The notes beneath the pieces were generated by a model. It worked only from the letters and a program-made list of their open reading frames with translations. It did no database searches and was not told the DNA's origin. This document shows positions 13,784-23,901 of a DNA stretch of 64,000 bases, piece after piece; positions within the stretch are counted from its first letter, which is position 1, and each line of letters starts with the position of its first letter. Both the position numbers and the translations under genes were made by a program. Origin of the DNA: Fomes fomentarius (taxonomy: Eukaryota > Basidiomycota > Agaricomycetes > Polyporales > Polyporaceae); assembly GCA_022606135.1 (NCBI GenBank), contig JABYQN010000001.1:2418001-2482000 (forward strand). The letters run 5' to 3'.

Positions 13784-14249
13784 TTACGACCTATAGAGAC
13801 CTTTTTGCATCTGCATTCAGTATACATGGACAGTTTCGCATCACATATCTTACAGGGGCATCTCACACATACGCATGCACGGACTCGGAGTTAGATATTG
13901 GCCGGACTTTTGTACTCGCCCGCGATCGCGCAGTCCTTCTACAACCATCTCCCACACACTCTCTACCTACACTTGTGTCATTGGCTACATATATCTTGCA
14001 TAATGTCAACCGGCGGTGACAATACAAATTCTCTCAGAATCAAGGATCCTTCCCGTCCATCTGTCCTCGTCCTCGAACTTGGTTGAGGGACATGTATTAG
14101 CTAAGGGTCGAACCGTAGTAAACAGACAGGCAGAGGCAATGCTGTTGCACACTACATCCAGGGTATATGCAGTTCACGAAGACCATTCAAGGAAGCATAA
14201 CGATGAGCAGGGGAGCAGGGAGTGTGAGCAGGGGCAGGAACTAACTAGT
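13784..14249. other. Convergent 3' intergenic region
   Basis: Lies between the ends of the glucan synthase (plus) and the long-chain-base kinase (minus). It should contain both 3' UTRs. An alternative acceptor at 13750 would lengthen the glucan synthase C terminus into this region, but without motif support. Confidence 0.5.
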
Positions 14250-16306
14250 TCACTTCTTCGCATTCTTCTCGGGCGGCAGGTCGAACTTCACCTGATAGTG
14301 GCCGTACATACTCAAGAACGCTCCAAGGCACTTATGGACTTCGATCTCAAAGGGTGCTAAGGGGTACGCCTCGCCGTCGATCGAGAGGACGCCCTTCTTC
14401 GCCAGCGGCTCAACGCGGAGCGCGTGCGCCTTGAAGTAATGTTGCTGAGGAGGGAAGAATAGATGTATGTATGTTAGTTAGTTAGAATAGCGTGCGCAAC
14501 GCAAGTGTGAGCAGGATCTATACTGACCGACTCCAACCAGAATGGCTGACCACACTCTGCGCCGTCGATAGCTTTAAGCATTGTCATTCGGTTGATCTGA
14601 GTGACCGATGATTAGGACGGGAGACATGTGTATCCTCGGCTGGACTCCGCATACCTTTTCTTGGAGGACGACGTCAAGGAGACCGTCGTTCGGGAGCGCC
14701 ACGGGGAATTGCACGAAGTCGGCGGACACATAAGGGCTCTGACCGGCATAGAGGTATGTAAACGGTTTGTCGAACGTGATCCAGCCCTCGTCGTCCTTGT
14801 GGGCATCTCCTATATGCTCAAGCGTCGGAAGGCCTGAAGAGACATTCTCGGACTCCGTGGCGGACGATATTGACGTTGACGTGCTTGCGAATGTCGTTCG
14901 TGCTTCGGCGATCGAAGCATGCAGGGAATCTACCATCTTACGCTTGTCCGTCTCTGCGACTTTGAGAGAGACTTTGGCTGGGCATTCCTTGTGTCTCATC
15001 ACTGGATGAAAGGGGTGCTGAGATGAGTATATGGTGGAAATCACTATCGGATGGAAGTCGACAACCATACCTTCGTAAATGAACCCGACCACGAACCGTC
15101 TGTGATGATTGATTCAGGATGTCAGCATCCTAAGATAGACAAGCATAACAATAGTATAGCTCACTGTCCACCCATGAAGCGTAAATGCTCGGTGCCAAGA
15201 TCGACCTCTGCGATCAGCCCCAAAGATTGAGTCATGAAGGAGATGTAGCGTTTCCCGCCATGAGTCATAGAGAACAAGTCAGTGGGCATTGAACGGCCTG
15301 CAGGTCAGACGTGTGAGTGTGATGCAATCTACGTCAATCAAACAACAATTGGAAGTACCTTTGATTGCGTTCAGCGCAGCAACTGAGATGTCTTTGGAGT
15401 CCTAAATGGAACTCTTCAGCACTGGTACAAATACCTGATGCATCACGTCGAAGCTAACCTCAAGGCCTAGTAGATTGATCGCAAGTCCATTCCCTGAGCC
15501 TGTCGGAATGGGTGTGATGGGTATGCGGAACGCCTTGGCAGGTTCTGCATGTGCAGCATATCCATTGAACACTTCGTGTACGAGGCCATCCCCAGACATG
15601 ACCACTACGGCGTCGAATTCATCGAGCGGGAGCTTCTCGACGATTTCCTGGGCATGCTTTCCACGCTTAGTGACTGACGAATGAAATGAGCAGTTAAGGA
15701 CGTGGTAGCTATAGTATGTGGCGTACATGTAACGTCAACTTTGCACCTTGCAGCGTGGAAGATTGGTTCTATCTTCTTGCGGTAAAGGCTCACGGCTTTG
15801 CCCTAAAACGCGCGTTCAGACGTAGCATTGCACGTGCAACGTGGAGTGTGCACTGACAGGTCCGCTATTCGGGTTGACGAAGACTTTGAGTCGCCTCTGC
15901 TTAGGAAGACCTGGTCTAATGAGAGGTGCATAACTAGCGAGATGACGTGAATGTCATTACCGGCGTATGCTGCGGATATGACCGCCTCGGTGAAGACAGT
16001 CGCGCTCTCCTTGTCGGCGTCGCCGACGGTGCCAGTGACGTGCAGGAGGCTCAGAGGCGCCTTGGGCCGTTTCTTTGCGAGTAAGGACACTTCGAACGCG
16101 TCCTTGTTGAGCTCTGCCCAGAGTACATTCCTGAGCGACGTCTGGACTTTTGGCCACTTCTCTAGAATTAAGTTTAGATGCGTGACCAGCTGTAGGATGT
16201 GCATGAACTCACTGTCTGCAGGGCGTTCTACTACGAGGTCAGTGTCCGAGAGGGTGAACTTGGACAGGTGCTGTCCGGAGCCGAGGGACAGCTGGCGGGT
16301 AGTCAT
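14250..16306 (-). CDS. Sphingoid long-chain-base kinase (LCB4/LCB5, sphingosine kinase family)
   Basis: Phosphorylates dihydrosphingosine/phytosphingosine at C1, giving signalling sphingoid base phosphates, probably at ER/Golgi membranes. The N-terminal exon (16306 to about 16170) precedes exons with a short regulatory region. The diacylglycerol-kinase-type catalytic domain begins VFVNPNSGP (about 15850-15885). It continues through KHAQEIVEKL and the ATP-binding glycine motif VVVMSGDGLVHEVFNG (15550-15600), then PIPTGSGNGLAIN (about 15480-15520). C-terminal exons near 14580-15090 complete the two-domain fold; the protein ends PPEKNAKK. Introns are numerous and short. The order of NPxSG, SGDG and TGSGN motifs supports the family; LCB4 versus LCB5 orthology cannot be decided. 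Confidence 0.88.
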
Positions 16307-16488
16307 GGCCAGGAGGAAGAGCGGGCGCGATGGATGCGAGGTAGACGGTGGTCTATATGGCTGTCTCAGGTCTCACGAGGAATTTCAAGAAGCGAACGGA
16401 CATCGTTGGTCCGACTCGGAGTCTCTGTTCCAGCCACAGCGGGCCCGGATTCGGAACGGTTCCCGGCGCTGTGAGCGTGATAGCGCTC

Positions 16489-16565
16489 TGTGACTGTCAC
16501 ACAAGTGCACATCCGTTACCACAGCTGTCACGAGTCACACGCCATGTGCTAGCCGTGTGACAGTC
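16489..16565. repeat. Inverted repeat with TGTGAC-type boxes in a divergent promoter
   Basis: An exact 11-nt inverted repeat (GACTGTCACAC at 16492-16502, GTGTGACAGTC at 16555-16565) flanks a further related box (CAGCTGTCAC/GAGTCACAC) in the middle. TGTGACTG at 16489-16496 matches the fission-yeast HomolD box. It sits between the divergent starts of the long-chain-base kinase (16306) and the Cys-rich protein (16667), so it is a candidate shared regulatory site. Function is inference. Confidence 0.4.
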
Positions 16566-16666
16566 GCACAGGGCGGGGTCACGGTCGGCGTGCGCCCAAC
16601 AGCGAGAGTCTGGCGCCGGACGCGTCTCTCCCTCTCCCACCACCGACGCACGAGCACCCCGCAAGC

Positions 16667-18165
16667 ATGCCCAACCCGCCCGCTCAGCCCGCTGCCCCTC
16701 CGCCCAGGCAGCCTCTTGCGCCCCAGCATCCCCGCGAGTCTGACGCTGCGCCCTCCTTCGACGCCCTTCTTCGACACATCCGCCAGGAGGTCGCCCGCGT
16801 GCTCCAGCTTCCATCCGACGCCCGCGCGAAGGAGGACCCAGCCCTCCTCTCGCTCGCAGTGAGTACTCATATCTCCCTCGCTCTCGCTCTTTCTGAGCCC
16901 TCGCGCTCCCTCAAGACCCGCGCGCTGCATCGCTATGGCTCCGCCGACAAGGCCGCGCTGCCTCCACCCCTCAAGCAAATAGACGCCTACATCCAGGCTC
17001 CCAACCGTCCCGAATCTCTCGCAAAATACCTCGATACACGCCGCGCGGACCTTCTCCTCGATGACGAGGGAGACGACAAAGATGGCTTTGGTGAGCCATC
17101 CCCGGACGATGACCGGGATTCTGACGAGGATGCAATCGGCTCCGAACATCCAAAGAGCCCCAGCGTGGGCCCCAGTCCTCTTGGTGCGCAGCCTCAATAT
17201 CATCGCCCTTCCCCTCCCTCACCCCCTCCCCCCGCTTCACTCGACGCACTGCAGGCAACACTTCAGGTCAGTTCTTCGCGTCGCCGCTGATCACCTTGCC
17301 CCACTCACGCCTCACGTCGTGATTCAGTCTCCAGTCCGGAGCCCCGAAGCACGGTCAGCGCGCCCCCTCACCGCAATGCGGACCAGAAGAAGGCTGCAAA
17401 TTCCCCCGGCTCGGTGGTGCGTCATTATCCCGCTGTTGCGTGCGCGCGACGTGTAACTCCTTCGTCATGAAGAATCATACTTTCACTGGGGACGATCGAT
17501 GCACCAATTGCATCATGCGCAACAATGCAACCTGCGTTGTTAACAGCAGCCGCCAGCGGTGCGATTCGTGCTTCAACAAGAGACACCGTTGTTCCAAAGT
17601 TCTCACGCCCCCCACCCGCCCTACGCGTGACAAATCCGCGTCGACGGCCAAGGGGAAAGCCCCCGCCGGTAAGTGTCTCTATGTCTTTGCATCTCGCGCA
17701 ACATCTAGAACGTCCACACCAGAGCCGGTCACGAACGGCGACAGCGCGAGCGCGCGTGCGCCCAAACGCAAGCGTACCACTACCGAGGACGACACCAAGC
17801 GCACCGAAGCTGCTAAACGTCCTACCCGTCCTACCCGTCCGACCGCTGCAGCCTCTGCCGCAGCAGGCACCTCCGCGTCGACCTCGGCGCCTGTGCAGCG
17901 CCCTCAGCCTCCTAAGCGACCTGTCGTGCAAAACGGGAACGCTGCGGCGTCCTCAAGTAACCAGAACAACCAGCTCTCGCTCGCGGCGCTCGCTGCATCG
18001 GCGTCGCGCGCCGCTCGTGTGCCTACGGGCCCCGTTCCCGCTCAGACACGGCAGCAGTACTACCAGGAGCGACTCCAGGTCATCTCTGGCATCCTCGGTA
18101 TGGTTCAGACCGCCGTGAAGGAGCTCCAGGAGCAGGTTGGCGCCGACGTGACCTTGGGGCGCTGA
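16667..18165 (+). CDS. Hypothetical protein with a Zn2Cys6-like cysteine cluster
   Basis: No named family recognised. Exon 1 (16667-17266) encodes a Pro-rich start, a helical segment (FDALLRHIRQEVARVLQL) and an acidic stretch. A 68-nt intron (17267-17334) joins in phase to exon 2, which contains a cysteine cluster CX2CX7CX8CX2CX6C (from CTNC at about 17500 to HRCSKV). This resembles but does not exactly match fungal Zn2Cys6 spacing. A probable second intron (17669-17722) removes 54 nt. The rest is basic, has the short repeat RPTRPTRPT, is Ala/Ser-rich, and ends with an amphipathic helix (YYQERLQVISGILGMVQTAV). This suggests a nuclear DNA- or chromatin-associated protein, but that is inference. 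Confidence 0.65.
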
Positions 18166-18932
18166 AGCCTGGGTACGATTGTGAGGATTGACCCCTACGT
18201 GGTACGCTTACATGACGTATCCCTGATCCTTTGCGGACAGGGTACTGGTCGTGTTTGGTTTGGCCGATCGTAGATCGTGTACCGGAGGATGGACAGCACC
18301 CGCGGACACGCGCAATAATGTCGATGTTATCGTTGCTTTCGCGACCTCCAGTTCGTAATATTTGGTGTATACTGTACTGTAGTGCTGCCGTCGCTTCCCC
18401 CGCTGCTGCTGGCTTGTGTTTTGTTCTAGTCCCTTTCCTCAGTATTCCTCTGGACTCGTTTACCTATGCGTTCTCGATCAATGTCTGTGTAAAAGCGTGC
18501 TGGTTTGCAGCAATTGTGTCTTTGTGCTCACCCGCGCTCGTGATTCTCCGGATCCGCCCTCAGTTTCTGACGTATCTTTCCGTTGTCGCTATTGTATAGC
18601 CTGGCTTATTACCGATCCCCACAATGCCAGTGCCTGGTTCGTTTGACCATGTTTGAACAGATCAGTCGAGCAGCTTGTGTGTTGAGTCAATATGCGGCGG
18701 ACATGGTTACACTATGCACATGACGGACCTTCGTACTACTACGGTATGAGGGGTCCAGGCAGTTCATATCCCGCGTCCTAATAGGCGCAATACCCCAGGG
18801 AATCACAGATGAACACCTCCATTCCCCCGCTGCATTCCCCAAGAGCATGTCCCCAGCAGCGGCTCTCCTCTTTTCAAAGATACCTTACCGAGGCATCTCG
18901 CCGGCTGAACGTCTTCCCGCACCCACCGACCA
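18166..18932. other. Intergenic, no gene seen
   Basis: Separates the stop of the Cys-rich protein (plus) from the stop of the C2H2 gene (minus), so it should hold two 3' UTRs. Open frames here show no protein-like composition. Confidence 0.5.
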
Positions 18933-19899
18933 TCAGTGCGTCTCGATGTGCTGCTTGAGGTCCTGTCTGCGTCCGGCCTTCTGGACGAAGCCACAATGCT
19001 CGCACTTTGATGAGTTTCCGGGGAATGTGTGGGAAGCGGAAACGGGCAGGGAAGCTCGAGAAGAGGAGGATGCGGATGCGGATGGGGCGTTCTGCCGAGC
19101 ACAGGGGTGATAGAGCTTGCCCGTCTGCAGGAAGGGGCTGCGGATCCGGTCACGGATGCGGGTGAGTTGGAACTGTTCGAGTATGTAGACAGCGAAGGCT
19201 GGGGTGGGATAATCTTAGCCGGAGTACGGCTGCGGCCTGCAGTGCTGGTGAGTCCGAGAAGCCAGGCGGAGTAGTACGTTAAAGTTGTTGAATGGAACAT
19301 GGCATTCTGCTACGGCGCTGGGAGGGGGAGTGTTATGCAGAACACTTGTATCCATAGTCGGGTCGCAGAATATGGCACGGGATATGCAGGACTCGGGAGT
19401 CACGCCTGTAGCGGGATGGCCTAAAGGAACGCTTGGGAAGGGACCCGCTTGCAGACCCGGTGGGCTTCGGTATGCGGACGTGTCCTGCAACGTCGAGCTT
19501 GCGGGGAAGGAAGAGGGGGCTGGCAATAGGCCGGAATGATTACCGCCGTGGTTCAATGCTGTTCCATTAACGCTCCGAGGACCAAGTATTGCAGAAGCCT
19601 GCTGCTCGAGCGAGACATTGTGGTTGAGCGGGTTCGACGTGATATTTGGGGTGCCCAGACCCCCTGGTCCTGTCGGCGGAGATATCAAGCTTTACGAGCA
19701 CGTTGATCAGTACTATTCGAAGTGAATTGATGAGCTCGAGAATTCCCTACAAGCTGTCAAAGAGCTCATCGTTCGCACGTCCGGAGCGACCTGGTTTGAG
19801 AGGACTGCTGCTTCCGATCCAATCCGCGTGGATATCATGCTGAACACGGAGTGTGTTGTACTCTTGCAAGGTTTGAACGGCAGATGGCTTGGTGCCATA
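18933..19899 (-). CDS. Putative C2H2 zinc-finger protein, model incomplete
   Basis: The C-terminal exon is clear. It reads in a third frame from about 19210 down to a stop at 18933 and ends with one C2H2 finger, KCEHCGFVQKAGRRQDLKQH then IETH, at the very C terminus. Before it lies protein-like sequence (VYILEQFQLTRIRDRIRSPF, LQTGKLYHPCARQN). Upstream, an open exon (19688-19218; SPPTGPGGLG, NPLNHNVSLEQQA) is in the same frame but separated by a TAA at 19215-19217. An intron must remove this, or the gene is broken; the only acceptors I see (AAG at about 19214, CAG just downstream) do not match the best donor's phase. A further upstream exon begins at 19899 after a TAG acceptor (KPSAVQTLQEYNTLRVQHDI) and joins by a phase-matched intron. 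The start codon is not resolved. Confidence 0.45.
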
Positions 19900-20317
19900 C
19901 TAGTAAGCGATGTCACACTCTAGTAGTTCAGCTGGAAGCGCTGGCTGGGTGCGGGCTGGCAATGACGCATCCTAGTCTATAGGGTTTTTATGGCTGAGGA
20001 TCAGACTAAAGCATGTATGCGGCTGAGTCCTCGAGGCAGCATTGGACCAATGTCTAGAGGGCAAGTCGGAGAAGTTCAGTTCACCAGCGCTACCAGACAA
20101 CTTCGAGCGCCGCCTGCGATAGAGGCTCTCCATGATATAATTGATAACAAAAGACAGACTATCATCTTTTCAGCAAGGTTAGCAACGGAGACTATATAGA
20201 GGCTCTCAGTCTACTACCTCCATCGAACGAGCTCAAGGGCGAGCGCACACCCCCAGTCTGGCGCAGACGTTGCTTGTACTCGTCGTAGTGCTCATCGCAC
20301 TCGGCGTTCTCTGGATC
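19900..20317. promoter_or_regulatory. Divergent promoter region with TATA box for the MYND gene
   Basis: Contains TATATA at 20193-20198, about 120 bp upstream of the ATG at 20318 on plus. The 5' exon of the minus-strand C2H2 gene may also lie here: an ATG-led frame near 19960 is open up to a stop just before the 19899 acceptor. The frame upstream of 20318 stays open to 20178 and could encode a hydrophobic segment, but it has no ATG. Confidence 0.45.
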
Positions 20318-21245
20318 ATGGCATCTTCAAGGCGTTCCCCGCCGCTCAAAGACTGGGAACGAGCCGACAAGCTGAACATCGAGCTCGTCGGATATGGCTG
20401 GTACGCGTCCGAACCAGCCACGAACCTCCCGCTCAGTGGGTGAATATGATGTGTTGCCCCAGGCAGGAAAGACGCGTCATGGTCCGCTTTCATCTGCCCA
20501 AGGACCGCGACACCGGGCGCATGCAGCTGGCGTTGCTGTTCATGGGACGCGATGTCAAACACTCGAAGAACTGGCTCTGCGAATTTTGCGGTCGGTGTCA
20601 AGCATCACGTAGCATGCCAGTGTAGAATCAAGCCCGTTGTCGTGTTTACATAGGTGCACCATCGCGCGAGACGCATGTCCAGACGCTCTCCTGGCAACAT
20701 CTTGATCCTCCACGTCTCATCGTCTACGTACGTCTTCAATTATGTGGCAGGAGAATCGAGTCTGATTGATCGACATGCGTGTACATGCTCTTGTGCATTG
20801 ATAGATTCACTACGTATGCGACTTCGATCAGCCTCATGTCATCAACGGTCTCCGAGCCTCGCATGATTTACTCAATTCGGTGAACGGTCAACTGGGTCCC
20901 TTCCCGACCTCATTCCCTTCGAGGCAGCCCAACGCAATATATCCACTTGCCGGAAGCTGCGCCTGCTGCGAACGCGACGAGACCGTGAACCTCGGCACCG
21001 CTCTGAAGAAGTGCAGCGGCTGCAAACTCACGAGGTGTGTATCAGACTGTCGGCCTTCTGCTGTTGAGTGCTGATCGGCATTTTGGCGTTGTTACTACTA
21101 GATATTGTAGGTGAGTGTACGATCTCGCTCTTCATTATACATGGCACTGAAGCGACATAGCGTCGAATGTCAGAAGAAGGACTGGCCCCGGCATAAGGTC
21201 ACTTGTAGCAAGATCTATTCTGTCAACTTCGAAAATTGGGAGTAA
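20318..21245 (+). CDS. MYND-type zinc-finger protein
   Basis: Small protein (about 200 residues) of a type I associate with Agaricomycetes. Exon 1 starts MASSRRSPPLKDWERADKL; a 62-nt intron (20401-20462) joins in phase to QERRVMVRFHLPKDRDTGRM. The motif NWLCEFCGAPSRET spans the next intron, then VQTLSWQHLDPPRLIVYV. The C-terminal MYND finger reads CACCERDET, LKKCSGCKL, YCSVECQKKDWPRHK and VTC, giving the expected seven Cys and one His. Part of the finger is encoded by a 9-nt exon (21102-21110). Stop taken at 21243-21245; a strong donor (GTAAGTATG) overlaps this stop, so the protein could continue. MYND fingers bind proline-rich peptides; the partner is unknown. Confidence 0.7.
21102..21110 (+). 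other. 9-nt micro-exon inside the MYND finger
   Basis: ATATTGTAG lies between acceptor CTAG (ending 21101) and donor GTGAGT (21111). With the flanking bases it supplies Arg-Tyr-Cys-Ser of the finger motif. Upstream donor is at 21035 and downstream acceptor ends at 21160. Without it the finger loses a zinc-binding Cys while the frame is kept, because 9 nt is a multiple of three. Confidence 0.75.
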
Positions 21246-21539
21246 GTATGGTGCAGGCCGGAAAGATTGTTCCTTCTTCGAATTCTTCGTAGTTCGCGTT
21301 GCTAGTGGGCTAGCATACCCAAACCTGCCTGTACGATACGTTGTTTGGATCGTGATCACGGCAACTCCACACCGCTCTGTCATAACAGCACGGTCCTCTA
21401 TAGTTGTGTCTGAAGCTATGATACATACGGCCGTACACCCGAACAAAGTAGCTATACAACACTCCTCGGCGTGGAGCGACGAACGAAAACAACGCACGCG
21501 TTGATAGAAGAACAACTTGTGAACCAGCACACAATCTCT

Positions 21540-23106
21540 CTATGCACTCACAGCTCGTTTTCTAGTGTATCCGAAGACCTCCTGGACATAATGGACATCT
21601 TTGTCTGAATCCTCGTCTGCGTCCTCACAATGTGGGGCCTGCGGAAGAGGCTGTCCACGGAGTATTAGCTAGTCTGTGAGATCATCGTGTGATATGGTGA
21701 ATCTCATACCTTCCATCGCGACGTAACCTTTTGCTGTATGGCTGACTGGACGGACTGCACACCACGCTCATGAATGTGGAGGTGGAAATAGAACCGTGCG
21801 ATCAGAATGGACGGTAGACTGAAGACCAATCAGCACTTCCGGACATCCCATCTTGGGCGCATATGGTAGCGCTCACAGATTCAGGTAGGTGCATGTCACG
21901 GCGAGGGTCAAATTCAGGAAGATATCGGAAACAATCTGGACGACGTTAATCACACATTGGGCGCTGTTGTTTTGTTCCCAGTTGTGTCAGTATGCATCCA
22001 TCAGAGCCATCGATGAGACGAACCACGAGGACTCACACAAAGTACAGTACGCCTTCCCGAAGAACCAGGGATACGTAAGACTGCATGAAAGATTGCGAAT
22101 GCCGCTCGCCGCGGTACGTTGCCCAGTTGTGCTTCATGGTGGCCACGATGACGATTCCCTCAGATAATATGAGCGTGATACGGGTGAGGATACCAAGGCT
22201 GTCAAGTGCAACCAATAAGCTATGAATGCCGACACGCAAGGGGAGTCGGTGTTCTCACCCCAAGATGTCTCTGTACGTCACGTTGACGACGATAGAGCAA
22301 TATGATATCCCGGGTAGACTCAAGTACGCAATGGGATCGGTCGTCGCAGTGTAGGAGATTGTTAACACGTCGAGAGTCTGCATGCCGATCAGCGCGAGGG
22401 CATATGGGGAGACAAGTGAAGATTCGAACCAGGGACGTCACGACCGGTACCAAGCCGAGAAAGAGGACGAGTGCAGCGATAGTCTTGTTACATCCAGTGA
22501 TAGTGTAGACTCGTATACCTGAAAATACTAGTAGTAGCACATATTCTTGAGTATGAATGCATCAGATCGAGGAGATAAGGATATATGCTCACTCGCCCAG
22601 ACGATGTAGAGAATTATGGTGCAGGTCTGGGTCGTTCTCGTAAGATATATGCAGCTAATTTTCCGTGTCAAAGAAGGGGCAACACTCGAGACTCTGAAGA
22701 ACTCGCCTCTTCAGGCATGTGAGCACAGGGTGGAACGATGACTGGTGTCCAAGACGACGTACGAAGTCTGATGGCGTCAAGAAAGCGCTGCCCAAGCCCG
22801 CGAGGAACTGCAGCAGAGTGATATAACGATTGAGGAAGAACATCGCCCTTGCCCAAGTCAACTTACGCCCCCAGGCGTAGTCAATCTCGAGATCGAGGGT
22901 AGTGGCATACTCGTAGAGGAGCAAGGCTGTAGCAAACCAAGGCGCTGCAAGTTAGATCTACGAGAGACCTTGACGTGTACCATGATCATACCAAACGTCG
23001 ACGCGTATGTGACCTGCTGGATTATGCTATAAGTTGCAACGCGATGAGCATAAACAATCCGAACCGCTCGAAAACTGTGATACTCGCCTTTGCGCACGGA
23101 CATCAT
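21540..23106 (-). CDS. DUF6533-type multi-pass membrane protein, copy 2
   Basis: Basidiomycete family of seven-helix-type proteins of unknown function. Exons in order: an N-terminal piece (VATYSIIQQVTYASTF), the DUF6533 signature LLLYEYATTLDLEIDYAWGR then LTWARAMFFLNRY (about 22810-22945), LTRTTQTCTIILYIVWA, FSGIRVYTITGCNKTIAALV, a segment ending SLVLREGVLYFV, then VVQIVSDIFLNLTLAV and LPSILIARFYFHLHIHERG. The protein ends with an acidic tail and stop at 21540. Many introns of about 50-60 nt are needed. The start at the ATG-ATG of 23101-23106 is uncertain. It is in tandem, same orientation, with copy 1, suggesting duplication; sequence between the copies has diverged strongly. Confidence 0.7.
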
Positions 23107-23901
23107 ACTCAATGCTTTCCCACGCTGCAATTGCAAGCTCCGCCCACCCGTGGACATCCGAACCAGTCGACATAGACATGCTGCAGGATCTTGGGGGAAG
23201 GATGGGCCATCAAGGCCAGCTAGAGCTGTCGCAGTCAACGACAGCGCATATACATATATACCTTCCCCAAAACAGCGCTCTTTGTCGTACTGTGGCACTT
23301 CACAATCGAGAACATATCCCAAAGGGCAAGCAAACTCACAGCCTGGCGCCCTACAGAATCCATATGCTTATTCGGGGCGTGGCGAGCACCGGGAATGCCA
23401 GAGACCACCAATAGCGAATAGGGGTACTCGGGCAATTGTTGTGCTCGCCGTCAGCGCATGATTGTTCCGCGCAGACGGCCAGTGACGCTGCGATGAGTGG
23501 ACGAGTACTATTGTCCTATCGGAAGGGGCGCAGAGGTGATAGAATTTGACCGCCGTGGTGGTTCTGCAATCTCATTCGACCATCAACTCAGTGTTGGTGC
23601 CGCCGCCTCAGGCCTCAGGCTGTGGCCCAGCCGCTCATACGTCTCGAACCTACTTCTTGAATGGCGCTGTGACATAGCGCTCGTGAGAGTTCGTCCACCG
23701 TGACAGATGGAATCCCGGATCTGCCTCCCCTCGTCAGATAGAACCCAGGCAAATACAGCACACTCACAACTATCTTGGACCGTGTCTATTTGCAACCCAG
23801 CGCACACGTGGAGATATTTGAACCGACAAATCTGAGCTATTTGTGAGGGTGCATCACTATTGTACAGGATTTGTGTCACTCTTGTGCGCAGCCCTGTGCA
23901 C
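23107..23901. other. Spacer between the two DUF6533 genes
   Basis: Holds the promoter of the downstream copy and the 3' UTR of the upstream copy. A minus-strand frame (about 23583-23750) looks mildly protein-like and could be an extra last exon of copy 1 if the donor-like GTAGGT at its stop is used. Confidence 0.4.

Noticed and set aside
16667..18165. Calling the Cys-rich protein a Zn2Cys6 transcription factor
   Set aside because: Spacing is off by one in the first loop, the position is mid-protein, and no fungal-TF middle-homology region follows.
18231..18646. Two plus-strand hydrophobic frames after the Cys-rich gene
   Set aside because: They overlap each other, lack splice or motif support, and lie in the expected 3' UTR.
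20233..20601. Minus-strand frame with Glu/Asp-rich sequence opposite the MYND first exon
   Set aside because: The plus-strand model splices in phase into a clear MYND gene with a TATA box; both strands show biased third positions, but only plus gives a coherent gene.
22410..22450. A GGTTCGAATCT B-box-like sequence on the minus strand, suggesting a tRNA
   Set aside because: No acceptor or anticodon stem can be drawn, and it lies inside a coding exon of a DUF6533 gene.
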